NCBI GenBank assembly: GCA_039519185.1
Contig: CM076846.1
Span: forward strand, 74,690,818 to 74,754,817
Length of the DNA stretch: 64,000 bases
Source: Astragalus membranaceus
Taxonomy: Eukaryota; Streptophyta; Magnoliopsida; Fabales; Fabaceae
Direction of reading: 5' to 3'
Positions 44,569-56,099 of the stretch are shown piece after piece. Both the position numbers and the translations under genes were made by a program. Below the pieces are notes generated by a model. That model saw nothing but the letters and a program-made list of their open reading frames with translations. It was not told the DNA's origin and searched no databases. The first letter of the stretch is position 1; each line of letters starts with the position of its first letter.

Positions 44569-45895
44569 GAATTAATCTAGTAGTTTAAGTAATTAGCAAA
44601 TTAGTGGAACAAGTTAGGTAACAAATGAAAGTGTGGAGTTGTGAACATAATGATTTGTGATTAGACAGTAGTGAATTGAAAGTATTTAAGAGTGGGTTGG
44701 ATAGCTCAGCAGTTATGTAAATTCCCAAGAGTAGTGTTCTATAATATTAGACGTTGTAGCGTTAAGCGCTGTAGCGCTACAAGTTCAACAGACGCTGTAG
44801 CGGCATGGTGGCGTGCCTTTCAGTCACTATCGTCAGGGCTATGTTACAAGACTCCTATGTCTAGGCTCTAAATAAGTTTTACCCCTGTATATTAAGATCT
44901 TACAGCATGCACCTTATGAACTATTACTCCCCTATGTCTAGGGTTAAGTAGTACTTCCTTTAAATGTCTTTAACGGGTTTTTCATTCATATCATTCCTTG
45001 AGTTCTCTTTGTGAACCATGTCTGTACCCACAAAGCCCCCTTATTTTAGTTGATCATTCCTTAAAAAAAGTTCAAAGCATTATGACACAAGGAATGAAAC
45101 GCAAACATCATAATATTATCTAAAAGCTACTCAAGGTTCATTACACACTAAGAACAATCCAACTACAACAAGTTTAGCTCATCACGAGCTTCATCAACAT
45201 AATACAACTAGGAAGTTTACATTACCGTAGGAAGACAAGAGAAGAATGGTTGCAATGATCCCAAGTCACATACGTTGGATGAAGTTATGGCGTGAGCAAA
45301 CCTTGGATGAAATCTAGAAACTATACTAAAAATAAAAGCTTAAGAGTGGAATAACAATGGAGGAAAACTTAAATGTCAAGATAGAATTCTCCAAGTTAAA
45401 AATCTCTCTACGTATGAATGTGTCTAACTAATGAGGATTATGGATTAGATAAATCCATATTAGATATTATCCTAATTATCCATAAAGCTACTTTACAAAA
45501 AGTGGTAATGATTAAAATCATTACCAACTATCTAGTGGGAATCAATTGGGAGACGCCAAGTGCCTTGTTGACTCCACTTAGGCTTCAATGTCCTGCTGAG
45601 GATAAGAGATAAGGGAGATGACTCATCGTTTCAGCAAGTGGTTACACAAATATCCCAATGGCCAGCCGCCTCATAACGCTGTAGCGTTTCATTGATGGCA
45701 TACCACTGCAGCACTAAGGCAGAACATTAAATATATTCACAAAGGCATTGATTATGACCAAAGTTTAGGGAATTGACTTATAACCTGTATTTACACTATT
45801 AATCATATATTCACATGTTTAAGTACTAAAATTACTTGAGAAGTGAGCTTGATTTAAGTATTAAGAGCATAAATAACCTATATAAAATAGAGTTA
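44569..45895. other. Unassigned repeat-like DNA
   Basis: AT-rich. It has GCTGTAGCG palindromic words near 44758-44802 and 45679-45689. No convincing gene; short frames such as 45418-45612 lack recognisable motifs. Confidence 0.4.
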
Positions 45896-46508
45896 TCAGC
45901 CATCTCCTGTAGTGATCATGAATGCCACAGATTCAGTATCATCACCAATAATAGTCATAATGGCTACTGGATCATAATCAGAATCTGATTCTTGAGCCAC
46001 ATTGGCTTCTTCCTGCTTGTCTTTGTCCTTCTTGTCCTTTGACCAACAATCACTGGCATAGTGACCAAATTTGTCACAATTCCAGCACTGTATCTTCTTC
46101 TTGTCAGTAGGTTCTTTCTTCCCTTTAGAACTATTAGACCCTCCTCCTTTAGAGGATTCAGAATCTTTGCCCTTTCCCTTGTTAGGATTCCAATTACCCT
46201 TGCCAATAGACTTCTTCTTACCCTTAGACCAGTTAGGTATAGAGGTCTTTGCTTGGAAGGTAGTCTCCTTCCCTTTATCAATTCCATCTTTCTCATTTAG
46301 ATGGATTTCCTTTGCCTCTAGGGTACTTTGCAACTGCTCAACTGTCATAGTTGCTAGGTCTTTAGTGTCTTCAATGCAATTGACCACATAGTCAAATCTT
46401 AGGGGTGAGAGAACGTATTATTCTCTCACAAATCTACTGATTTGTGAGTTGTTCTCCATTTAGCCCCAGTGCATTAGTAATAATTTTGAGTCTAGCAATA
46501 GATTCACA
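45896..46508 (-). pseudogene. Ty1/copia Gag, C-terminal part (split by Cassandra)
   Basis: The minus-strand frame holds a Lys/Ser/Gly-rich basic region and a CCHC zinc knuckle (CWNCDKFGHYASDC, about 46090-46049), then an acidic tail. From 46390 to 46508 the sequence reads as the ESIARLKIITNAL-like gag segment with one in-frame stop and a shift. The N-terminal part is at 50115-50390. Confidence 0.8.
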
Positions 46509-46750
46509 GATTTTGTGACATCCATGGCTGACGAGGGCGGGGAGTGATCGTTGGTGCCAAAAAAGTGTGCATGGCAAAGAGCGGCTCCTGGCAAGCTTCT
46601 AGGCGAAGGGGCACATGAATGAACCGAATATGCACCGAAATGAGAGGGATCCTGAGGCTGTGCAGGTATGGGACTGTACAGTTGAAAGAAGACTTAAAAG
46701 AATTGATTTGGACTACCTATACCAACAAGATGAATCTTCTTTTCGTGAGC

Positions 46751-46827
46751 CCTTCCCATAAGAACTCCATAGTTAAGCGTGCTTAACTTGGAGTACTAGC
46801 GGGATGGGTGACCTTCTGGGAAGTTTC
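46751..46827 (+). repeat. 5S rRNA-like segment in Cassandra LTR 1
   Basis: Matches the 3' two-thirds of plant 5S rRNA: AGTTAAGCGTGC (A-box region) and GGATGGGTGACC..CTGGGAAG (C-box). Not a functional 5S gene; its 5' part and flanks are LTR sequence. Confidence 0.85.
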
Positions 46828-46996
46828 CTAGAAAGCATGCAAGTGAGGACAACGCATGCTAGAAAGACACGTGTTGGTTTGTGGGGCCAGTCGACAGTTC
46901 TGAAAGCAATCTAGGATGTTACAAATAGTATTAGAGCAGTATACCTCTCTCAGTACGGTGTGGTTTGGGGACGAACCAAGCTGAAGCTGGTGGGCA

Positions 46997-47041
46997 TGTG
47001 ACATTTGTGGCTGACGAGGGCGGGGAGTGATCGCCGGTGCC
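46997..47041 (+). repeat. Cassandra LTR 2, first 45 bp
   Basis: TGTGACATTTGTGGCTGACG matches the LTR 1 start. It is broken after GTGCC (47037-47041) by a Tekay-type LTR. Confidence 0.85.
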
Positions 47042-49744
47042 TGTAACGCCCCAAAATAATTCAAGTATTTATTTAATTAATTTAATTAGGTGTTATAGTG
47101 GTTAGTTATATTAAAATAATAAGAGGGTATTTAATTTAGCTAAGAGGTGGTGGTTAGTAAATAGGGGAGTGGTATTTTATTATGTAGGGAGTAGTGGAAG
47201 TAAATGAAAGGGGTGTAAAAAGGGCCCAAGGCCCATGAGCCCACATTGCATAAGTCTAGGTTAGTGTTTTATTGACTTAGAGAGAAAAAGAAAGGCATCA
47301 GCGCCGTGAGGAGGAAAAGAAGAGAAGAAAAGAGGAAAACGAAAGAAAGAAGAGAAGAGGGCGTGCGACGTGAGGGGAGAGGAGAGAAGAAGGGATCGCG
47401 CAAGGGAGAAAGGGAAGGGAAGAACTGTTGCTGCGTTTTTTGGTGATTTCTTGGAAGGATTTCATCTCCATCAAATTGTTAAGGTAAGGGGGGTTAAATG
47501 GTATAAGAGAATGTATGATGGGTTGTATGCAAGGGATTAGTAATTATAATGCTAGCTAGGTGTTTGATAATATGTGTGAACGGAAATATAATGTATAATT
47601 GTCAATGAAATGTGTTTTGTGGATTGGATGCACGTTAGGTGCTTGTTGCATGCCTAAGACGTGTTTTGATGAAACGTTGCAAAGAAATTCTCTGGTTTGT
47701 TGTTCTGGAAAATAGACTTAATGCTTGTTAATTTGGCGCTGATTTGGTTGCATTTGGAGTTGAAAAACTTAAGTTATAGGTGAAACAAGTTAGGTTAAAA
47801 TTCTGGAAACGATTTGGGTAGAGGTTCAGTATTTCGGTAACTGGGAATGTTGTGTTGACTGAAAAATTATGTGGCTTACTGTTCTGGAAAATAGACTTAA
47901 TGCTTGTTAATTTGGAACTGGTTTGGTTGCGTTTAGAGTTGTGTAGCTCGAGATATGAATTTCACAAGTTAGGGTAAGATTCTGGAAACAATCTGGACAT
48001 AGGGTCAGTATTTCAAAAGAACTCATTTTCGAACAAATCCAATTTCTTTGAAAACTAGACAGAATTCTCCCCAGTTTATGCCCAAGTTTCATGCAATTTG
48101 ATTGAGTTTTGGTCATTTTAGAATTGCTTGAATTGGAAGGACAGAAACTGCCCTCCTTTGAAACTAGTATGTGTGTTTTTGAAAATTGTACCTGTTAGAC
48201 TCTCTTTTTCAAAAACTGAACTTAGGAATAAGGAGTAGACCCATAGGGCTTTCCAACAAGTATTTATTTGTCGAAATCCGGTGTGGGTTACTATTTTAAT
48301 CAATTCGCCAAAGTAAGCGCATGGTTACTGAATTTCTGCACCTTGTTTGTTTTCGCGATATCTTTTGATCCGGGAACCCGATTGAGGCGTTCTAAGATGC
48401 GTTGAAGAGCTCATTCAGAGGCCTAACCGATTATTCTATTTTTAAGGCAAAATGAACTGTTTTGTATTGCTAATGCTGTTTTATGTTGCTGTTTTACGTT
48501 GTTGTTTTTATGTTGCTGTTGCTGGTTTATATTGCCATTTTATGTTGCTGTTGCTGTTTTATGTTGCTGTTTTAGGTTGCTGTTTTTATGTTGCTGTTGC
48601 TGGTTTATATTGCCGTTTTGTGTTGCTGTTGTTGTGTTACGTTGCTGTTTGGTGCCAGCTTTACTGCTGTTTGGCGCCAGAATATGTTTATCTTGCTGTT
48701 TGGCGCCAGCTTTGCTGCTGTCTGGCACCTGAATGTGTTAGTGTTGCTGATTTTGTTGTTGTAGGGCGCCACATCGTGCTGCCCGATGTTGTGATGTCTG
48801 GTAGTGTCAATGATGATTAACAATAATAATAGTGATGCTATGTCAAATATGACGAACTAATAACGGTGATGCAAATGTACTAATGATGACTAAATGATGT
48901 TGTTGATGTTGTTGGGCTAAAAATTTAACGTTGTTGTCGTTGTTGTTGGGTCAATATGACCAAACCACGTTGTTGTTGTTTTTGGGTCAGAGGTGACCAA
49001 AAGATGTTGTTGATGATGTTGTTGTGCATGTTGTTTGAAGCGTTGTTGAGGGTCTGATGAGTCGTACATGGTGTCCCATGCATTGCATATGCATACCACG
49101 TTGTTGTAGGCTGCGGTCTTGGAGCTCTGCTCAATACGTTGTTGTTGAAGCCATAAAGGCTGTTTACGTTGATTGGCACCACATGCATATACCCGTGTTG
49201 TGGGTTGCACTTCATACGCATTCTCATGTCACGTTGCCGTTGCCTGACGTTGTTGTTTAATGTTGTTGCCTGTTGGTGCTGTTGCTGGTAGCTGTTTATG
49301 TATGATGTTGTGACTAGTATTTATAGTTGCTGAGATCTTAGTATACCTCTTATCATACTCTCTTTTATGCTGTTGGACTCACCCTTTCTGTTTGAATGTT
49401 ACCTCTACGTGGGTAACGTGCAGGTAGTCGCAAATGAAGACCAGGTCTTCTTTATTAATGAGTCAGCGTCGTCTCTGATACGTAGCACCCGGGGAGGGGA
49501 TGAGCACTGTCATTATGATTTATTTTGTTGCACTAGTTGTGTCTAAAACCAATGTTGTGACTTTTTGAGATACCGTTTATTATTCTGTGAAGTAAACTAA
49601 GATGAGTTATTTCTCCACGTTGTTTAATTAATACGTTGTTGCATTTTTGAAAATGTCGTATGTGACGCTCCAATTTATGTTTTGAATTTAATTCTCCGCA
49701 CTCTGATAATTAATAAAATGAACGGGTAGAATTGGGGTGTTACA
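47042..49744 (+). mobile_element. Solo Tekay-type LTR inside Cassandra (TSD GTGCC)
   Basis: 2703 bp, TGTAACGCCCC to GGGGTGTTACA, flanked by GTGCC (47037-47041 and 49745-49749). Removing it restores a 410-bp Cassandra LTR. It contains donor-like AAGGTAAGG (GT at 47484), two copies of an AATAGACTTAATGCTTGTTA segment (47711 and 47891), GTTGCTGTT-rich and GGCGCCAG repeats at 48480-48770, AGCC-ATAAA-GGCT at 49149-49161, CTCACCC at 49378, and acceptor-like CGTGCAG ending at 49433. Confidence 0.9.
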
Positions 49745-49749
49745 GTGCC

Positions 49750-50114
49750 CAAGAAGTGTACATGGAAAAGAGCGGCTCCTGGCAAACTTCTAGGCGAAGG
49801 GGCATGTGAATGAACCGAATATGCACCGAAATGAGAGGGATCCTGAGGCTGTGCAGGTATGAGACTGTACAGTTGAAGGAAGGCTTAAAAGAATTGATTT
49901 GGACTACCTATACCAACAAGATGAATCTTCTTTTCGGGAGCCCTTCCCATAAAAACTCCATAGTTAAGCGTGCTTGACTTGGAGTAGTAGTGGGATGGGT
50001 GACATTCTGGGAAGTTTCCTAGAAAGCATGCAAGTGAGGACAACGCATGCTGGAAAGACACATGTAGGTTTGTGGAGCCAGTTGACAGTTCTGAAAGCAG
50101 TCAGGGATGTTTCA
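49750..50114 (+). repeat. Cassandra LTR 2, remaining 365 bp, with 5S-like segment
   Basis: Resumes Cassandra sequence after the nested LTR. The 5S-like part is 49942-50020, with the C-box region altered to GGGTGACATTCTGG. It ends GGATGTTTCA, where LTR 1 ends GATGTTACA. Confidence 0.85.
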
Positions 50115-50390
50115 GATTTTTTCTTCTTCTTTCATCTTTGTATTCTCATATTGCTTTTTCAATGCATTCAACATGACCTTCTTTACCTTAGCATCTCTTA
50201 CAAAATTGTTTTGTAGAAAATCCCATGCTTCTTTAGAGGTCTTGGCATTTCTAACTTTGTAAAAATTAGACTCATCACACTCTTGGTGTATGAGATACTT
50301 CCCCTTGCAATCTTTCCTCTTTTTCTCAATATAAGTGGCTTTTTCAGCCTCTGTGGGTTCTGCAGGCAGTTCTGCATACCCTTCTGTCAC
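50115..50390 (-). pseudogene. Ty1/copia Gag, N-terminal part
   Basis: About 90 residues with the copia Gag signature (EAEKATYIEKKRKDCKGKYL and SKEAWDFLQ motifs). It lacks the expected start region upstream. It is interrupted by Cassandra at 50115 and continues at 46508. Confidence 0.8.
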
Positions 50391-50642
50391 AATTTAAAAG
50401 ATGTCTAGGAAGCCAAATATTGCTTCCATTTGAATATACACCATCTATCATAACTTTTGCTGTCAAGTTTAGGTATGTTTGTGGGTAGACTTCTTGTTGT
50501 CATGGTTAGAACTGAAAACTTCTTCACTCACTGTTTCCCTTTAATCGACGAATCTGTCCCTCTGACTATACTCACAGAATCACACACCTCACACACTCTT
50601 GTGTTTCCCAGAATTTTCTTGATTCCCCAAGAATGTAACTAT
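50391..50642 (-). other. Leader of the copia element
   Basis: Between the primer binding site and the recognisable gag. No intact gag start is seen, so it is a deleted or decayed leader. Confidence 0.4.
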
Positions 50643-50656
50643 GCTCTAAGATACCA
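50643..50656 (-). other. Primer binding site of the copia element
   Basis: On the minus strand TGGTATCTTAGAGC is a variant tRNA-iMet site, three bases after the LTR end. Confidence 0.75.
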
Positions 50657-50659
50657 ATC

Positions 50660-51449
50660 TGTTGGTGTAGAATTGAAATTGTGGATGTGCAAATAATAGA
50701 AACTAAGCCCAGCTTTATTTAAAAACAAGCTGACCCAATTCTTTTATTGCAAGAACTGTGCACTTACACTTGATTGGGCTTGTGACCCGGTCCAAATCAC
50801 ATAAGCGCAGATGAGGGTTAAACAATCAAAACCCTAAATTCTATTTTCATTCGGTAAACTCTATTCTCTCTCTCTCTATTTCTTTCTTTTCTCTCTACCT
50901 TCTCTCTTCTGTAATGAACCCTAAACACTCTGTACTATGATTTTGCAGGTGTTCAAGTCTTGGATTGTTGATCCAAGACACATAACGTACGGGAAACGAG
51001 CATGGAAGTGGATCACTGGTGTTCGAGTGAGAACCAGAGTTGTTGTGCGAGATGAGAACGCAAACGATCGAACGAGGAAGAACGAGAGAGCAACAATGAA
51101 CAAGGGCGAAGAAGAAGAACTCACAATAATGGAATTTTTTTTCCTTTAATAGCTTGTTTATTTCATTATTGTTTCATTCACATGCATGTGTATTTATACA
51201 CTGATTTATGGGTTGTTAGATCTAACTCTCTAACAACCCTAACAACTTTCTTAACAAAACTGTTTTGGAAAACAGATTTCTAAACTCTCAACTAACTTTC
51301 TTCAAACAGTCACATTTGACCTAAGTTTTTGAAACCCTAATTTCTCTTTCTACAGTAACTATTAGGGTTTTTACCCAGAATTACAATTCATTGCCTAATT
51401 ACAAAACTAAGTAACTAAAAACAGAATTACAAACATAGTCACTTGTGAC
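50660..51449 (-). repeat. 5' LTR of a copia element
   Basis: On the minus strand it runs from TGTCACAAGT to CTACACCAACA, with a TATA-like TGTATAAATACA at plus 51189-51200. The matching 3' LTR is not recognised in the window. The outer boundary at 51449 is the best TG/CA fit but has no confirmed TSD. Confidence 0.6.
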
Positions 51450-51544
51450 ATTTTTGTATATATTTTTTTATTTGTTATTTAAAAAACTCACAAACCTACT
51501 ACAAGTAAAAAGGAAGATATGGAGTATTATTCAAGATCTGGAGC

Positions 51545-51970
51545 TCATAGCCAATCATGGCAAATATATCTCGCATTTTGAGGTATAAAGAGACATGGTC
51601 CATTTTCTTTGATAGACCAATAGCACCATTCACAATCATAATCCCTATGTAATAAATATGCATAATATAAATGAGTATAATGCGCTCCGTTCTTTTCCCA
51701 GTTAAAGCTACAACGGTAAGGTGGATCATGCTCATATGCATAAATTTTGGTAAAACTCCAACGGAAGGATTCATCAAAATGAAGTTTCTGAAGGCCAAGA
51801 TCGATCGTTCCATTTGTTGATCCGCATGAAACGAGCAATGTTGTATTATCAGACAAAGAATTTGTGATACCCACTGTTATCATCGTTCCTCCATGAACAT
51901 TGCTAGCTAATACTATTAGCAATGTAAGCACCCACCACAAGAGGAGAACACTTCTTGGATAGCGAGGCAT
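51545..51970 (-). CDS. S-protein homolog (plant self-incompatibility S1 family)
   Basis: Small secreted protein, 141 residues, intact and intronless as usual in this family. A hydrophobic signal peptide spans residues 1-27, with likely cleavage after VHG. The mature part follows the S1 pattern: VxITNSL near residue 33, LLVSC at 45-49, DLGLQKLHFDESFRWSF at 57-73, RCSFNW at 86-91, RDYDCEWCYWSI at 109-120, GPCLF at 124-128 and a final CHDWL. Six Cys (49, 87, 113, 116, 126, 137) fit the conserved disulfides plus one extra pair. Potential N-glycosylation at Asn42 and Asn53. S1 of Papaver rhoeas is the stigma determinant of self-incompatibility; most homologs have unknown roles. A TATA box lies at plus 52090-52101. 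A copia LTR starts 96 bp past the stop codon. Confidence 0.88.
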   Translation of the reverse strand: MPRYPRSVLLLWWVLTLLIVLASNVHGGTMITVGITNSLSDNTTLLVSCGSTNGTIDLGLQKLHFDESFRWSFTKIYAYEHDPPYRCSFNWEKNGAHYTHLYYAYLLHRDYDCEWCYWSIKENGPCLFIPQNARYICHDWL

Positions 51971-52089
51971 TGCACCTTCTTTTGGCTATGAAACTTTGCT
52001 ATATTGTTTCATTTTTTTGTCATTTTATAACATTTTTTTGACGTGGTTGTCAATTTATAATATTAATAAAGCACTAATTAATTTTTTTT

Positions 52090-52101
52090 CCTATTTATAC
52101 C
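52090..52101 (-). promoter_or_regulatory. TATA box upstream of the S-protein homolog
   Basis: On the minus strand GGTATAAATAGG lies about 120 bp before the ATG at 51970, a plausible core promoter position. Confidence 0.6.
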
Positions 52102-52439
52102 TTTGACCATTAATTTTTCTTGACAACACTTTTGACCATTAACTGAGCGCACCAATGATGTATTTTTTTATAAATATGTTTTTTTCTTTTTTAATTATGG
52201 TAATCTTGGTTTTTTGAAAGAGCAAATTTCTATTCCCTCCCCTTCAACATGAATGAATTTAACTCTCATCTCTTAGTTTAAAACACACAAGCCATTCCCT
52301 TAATAATCAAATTATAACACAATTTAGTAACTTTTATTAACTTTTTGTTAACATTCAAATAATCTCAATTACACAATATTTTTATTATCAAAAAACTCTT
52401 TCCTGGTCTTCATTAAAAAAAACTTTTCAAGCAAAACAA

Positions 52440-54820
52440 CATTTCATCTCATGGCCTAACCTAATTTTTTTACTTCCAATTATCATTTTTAACCGTTACT
52501 ATAGCCCTATTAACTACAGATGGTATAATCCATTTATTTTATATTTTGGGTTTAAAGTATTACTTTGAAGTTTTTTTTAACACATTAAGCTCTTTTTCTT
52601 TGGATTATTTTTCATTTTTACGTGTACTGATTGTGCTTTTTATTATTAATATGTATATTACTTTTTAAATAGGGCTTCTACCACTCATGCTTGATGTCGA
52701 TATGTCAACAAAATCGAGTGTAAATTGAAGGTATATATTTGTGTCTATGATCCAATGATGGCTTACTATATTTAATTTGGTGTTACATGTCACTATTTGT
52801 AACTTATTTTATATTAATTTTTTTCTTTATTTTATTGTTTGAATCCTAAAAGGCAGGGGTCTCCATAAATGGTTGGTTTATTTTTTGCGCTTATGAGTTT
52901 TTAAAATTTGTCTAACCATTATTTGTGATGTGCATTGTTTTGTTTGTTTGTTGCCAAGGTAGTCTGCAAGCGGGAGTCTCCAGCCTTCCCCTCCCACTCT
53001 TTTTTTTCTCTCTCAACTTTTTTTTTGCTCTTTGGGTGTTTCTTTTATTCTATTTTATCATAAACATTTTTCCTAAAATCTCCAGGTATTTTTAAATTTC
53101 TTACTTTGTTTTGTTAGTGGGAATCCATATGTCCACTAAATGATTGGTTACTTTTATTTTGTTTTTATAATTTTATTTTATTTATTTTCATAATTATGTC
53201 TCATATATTTTTTGAATCATTATTTGCTTTGATTTATTGGGTTTTCATTTTCGGTTTTTATTTTGTTCTTTTGCCTGTTTGATATGGAGGTTCATTTTTT
53301 TTTTATAATTTTATCCTTTAGTTAAAATAATGACATGGTCTAAACATGTTTTTCTTCCAATTTCCATTTTTAGCGGTCACTATAGCTTTATTAACTACGG
53401 ATAGTATTATCCATTTACTTTATATTTTGGGTTTAAAATATTACTTTGAAGTCTTGTTTTTTTACACGTTAGGTTTTTTTCTTTGGATTATTTTTCATTT
53501 TACGGTGTACTGATAGTGTTTTTTTTAATTAATATGTACCTTATTTTTAAGATACGGTTTTCGTCACTTATGCTTGATGTCGATGTTTATGTTAACAGAA
53601 TCGAGTCGAAATTGAAGGTATATTTTTGTCCGTACCATCCAATGATGGATTACTATATTTAATTTAGTGGTACATGTCACTATCTGTACCTTATTTATAT
53701 TAGTTTAGACCCTCAAATTCGCAAGGGTCTCCATATCTTCCTTTGAGTGAAAATTCAGATGTCTCATAAGTGGTTGGTTTATTTTTTGTGTTTATGAGTT
53801 TTTTTTAAAAAACTTTGTCTAACCATTCTGTGTGATGTGCATTCTGTTTGTTTGTTTATTGCCAAATAGTCTACAAACAAGGGTCTCCAACCTCCCCCTC
53901 TCCCTCTTTTCTTCTTTCAACTTTTTTGTTGCTCTTTGGGTATTTTTTTATTCTCTTTTTTCTTAAACTTTTTTTTCCTGAAATGCCTATTTATTTTTAA
54001 ATTTGTTAGTTACGACTTCACTTGGGCATGACTTTGGTTAGCAGTTATTTATTTGACAATTTTTTCTAAAATGTTTGTTTCTCTTAGTGGGAATCGATGT
54101 ATGCCTACTAAATGTTTGGTTACTCTTATTTTGTTTTTATAATTTTATTTTATGTATTTTTTAGAATTGTGTGTGATATATTTTTCGCATGTTTATTTTC
54201 TTTGATCTGTTGGGTTTTCATTTTTCAATTTAGTCTTTTGCATGTTTGATTTGCAAGTTCCTTTTCCCCCTTTTTGTACTTTTTATCCTTTGGTAATGTC
54301 ATGGCCTAACCATGTTATTTTGCTTTCAATTAACATTTTTAGCAGTTACTAGTCTTATTAACTACATATGGTATAATTCATTTACGTAATGTTTTGGGTT
54401 TAAAATATTACTTTGAAGTTTTGTTTTTTATACGTTAAGCTCTTTTTCTTTGGATTATTCATTATTTTTACATGTACTGCTTGTGCTTTTGTTTTTTATC
54501 ATTTTCTGCCTTATTTTTTAGATAGGGTTTCCACCACTCATGTTTGATGATCGATCTTTATGTTAACAAAATCGAGTTGAAATTGAAGGCATATATTAAT
54601 TTAGTATTACATGTTACTATATTTACCTTATTTATATAAAATATTTTCTTTATTTTATAGTTTGGAGTCTAAAAATCATAGAGGTCTCCGTATCTTTCTT
54701 GGAGTGGAAAACCCGACGTCTTATAAGTGGTTGGTTTATTTTTTGTGTTTATGAGTTTTTTAAATTTGTATAACCATTGTGTGTGATGTGCATTGTGTTT
54801 GTTTGATTGTTGTCTCACGT
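52440..54820. repeat. Three-copy ~0.9-kb tandem repeat, AT-rich
   Basis: Copies start near 52445, 53331 and 54298. Landmarks repeat in order: CATGG(C/T)CTAA, a TTAACTAC..GGTAT segment, GGGTTTAAA(A/G)TATTACTTTGAAG, TCTTTGGATTATT, GATGTCGAT, AATTGAAGG and GTGATGTGCATT. The third copy ends early. The copies are diverged by substitutions and short indels, so the duplication is old. No gene is recognisable within the unit. Confidence 0.8.
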
Positions 54821-55438
54821 TGTTCGATTTTAGTTCCTTTTCATGCTTAATTCTTCCTTCCACCTCCACGTGCTTCTACGTTGTGTACTTGCCATAGAGG
54901 ATTTGTTTGCATGTTTTGTGATTTGTTGTATGATCAGCAATTCTATGAACGAGTTTTTAATTTCGTTTGGGTGTCGCCTGTAAGAGTTGAAATCGATTAC
55001 CATGTATGTGTGTCTCATAATTCTTTCTTGGTTTTGGTATCAACTGTGAAGTGAGTGAGGAATAGATACATTAAGGGACAACTTTATTGAGGATCCCATT
55101 TAGTTTTTATAAGTTACCGATATAGAAAATTTTAATCTAGAAGAAGTGATGAGTGATGAGCTGCGTTAAGGGATAGTAAAAGAGAAACTGTGGTTCTCAT
55201 ATATAGTAATATCCTTCCACTTTTTAATCAATCTACATAATTCTTCAAAATTTAACAAGCTAAAATATATCTATTTTTTACTTATTATATATTTTCAATT
55301 TTTCAATACAAATATATACTATATATTTTTTAATACATGTATACCATACCAAAATTATAATCCCACATTTTTTATATATTTATTTGAACGATATTCTGTT
55401 TTAACTATATGTTTTATAAAAAATATGCAATTTAGTGC
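54821..55438. other. AT-rich intergenic DNA
   Basis: No gene, RNA or element end recognised. Short minus-strand frames at 54669-55018 have no family features. Confidence 0.4.
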
Positions 55439-55439
55439 A

Positions 55440-55596
55440 ATGTTAGTGGGGGTGGGGGAATAGTTTTTTGATAAGCAATGTTAGTGGGGGTGTGAGAATG
55501 TTAGTTTCCAGGGTTTGAACCCGGGACCTCATTCTTGCACTATTTTGGTGCACTCATTCAATATCTCTTAGCTCACCAACTGAGCTACCTACTTGG
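55440..55596 (-). mobile_element. tRNA-derived SINE
   Basis: On the minus strand GTAGGTAGCTCAGTTGGTGAGC (split as A-box at plus 55571-55587) is followed after about 50 nt by a B-box GGTTCAAACCC (plus 55511-55521). The tail has two copies of CCCCACTAACATTGC. This is a polymerase III promoter arrangement on a short element without coding capacity. The A-to-B spacing exceeds that of a functional tRNA. Confidence 0.75.
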
Positions 55597-55604
55597 ATGC
55601 ACCA

Positions 55605-55965
55605 GTTAATAGTTAAATAATGTCAATGGTGAAGCGGTGCACACGGCTGAGAGTATGTTTTGGTGAATTAATACTTTAATAATGTCAATTGAGTTTTTTT
55701 TTTTGCGAAGTGTGTAGTTCTTTTGGATGAGTATTTTCTTGGACAAGATTTATGTGTGTGGTGTGTCAAAAAAAAAGATCTATGTGTGTGGGTTTTGGCA
55801 CTAGTTAATAGTTAAATAAAATAGTTAAATAGTTAAATAATGTCAATGGTGAAGCAATGCACTACACAGCTGAGAGTATGTTTTGGTGAATTAATACTTA
55901 AATAATGTCAATTGAGTATTATTTTTTTTGCGAAGTGTGTACTTTTTTTGGGTGAGTATTTTCTT
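55605..55965. repeat. Imperfect tandem duplication, ~190 bp period
   Basis: The block from AGTTAATAGTTAAATA through TGTCAATGGTGAAGC, GCTGAGAGTATG and TTGGTGAATTAATACTT to GCGAAGTGTGTA occurs at about 55605-55712 and 55803-55944, with small indels. Confidence 0.75.
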
Positions 55966-56099
55966 GGACAAGATTTATGTGTGTTGCTTTTTGGTGAAGA
56001 TTTTAGAAGGTTCATTTTTTAGATAATGTTTGATACAATGTCCTAAAAATAACTGACAATTTATAAAAAAAAAAACTACAATTAAGCGGGTAGGCAAGC

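Larger units (their letters stand above)
46514..50114 (+). mobile_element. Cassandra-type TRIM retrotransposon carrying 5S rRNA-like LTRs (TSD GATTT)
   Basis: Two 410-bp LTRs (46514-46923; 46997-47041 plus 49750-50114) flank only 73 bp of internal DNA. TSD GATTT (46509-46513 and 50115-50119). The internal part starts with a degenerate tRNA-iMet primer site (TAGTATTAGAGCAGT) and ends with a purine-rich GAAGCTGGTGGG. Each LTR holds a 5S rRNA-derived segment. Cassandra elements are defined by such LTRs, with 5S internal promoters for RNA polymerase III and no coding capacity. The second LTR is split by a solo Tekay-type LTR. Confidence 0.9.

Noticed and set aside
45418..45612. 64-residue plus-strand frame
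   Set aside because: No domain, no promoter and no conserved neighbour; within chance for AT-rich DNA.
46751..46827. Functional 5S rRNA gene
   Set aside because: Only the 3' part of 5S is recognisable and it sits in both LTRs of a TRIM with TSD; it is Cassandra, not an rRNA locus.
48452..48823. Cys/Val/Leu-rich frames around 48452-48823
   Set aside because: GTTGCTGTT microsatellite-like DNA in an LTR, open in several frames.
55505..55592. tRNA gene on the minus strand
   Set aside because: A and B boxes are present, but the spacing is about 50 nt and no cloverleaf acceptor stem is evident; it fits a SINE head.
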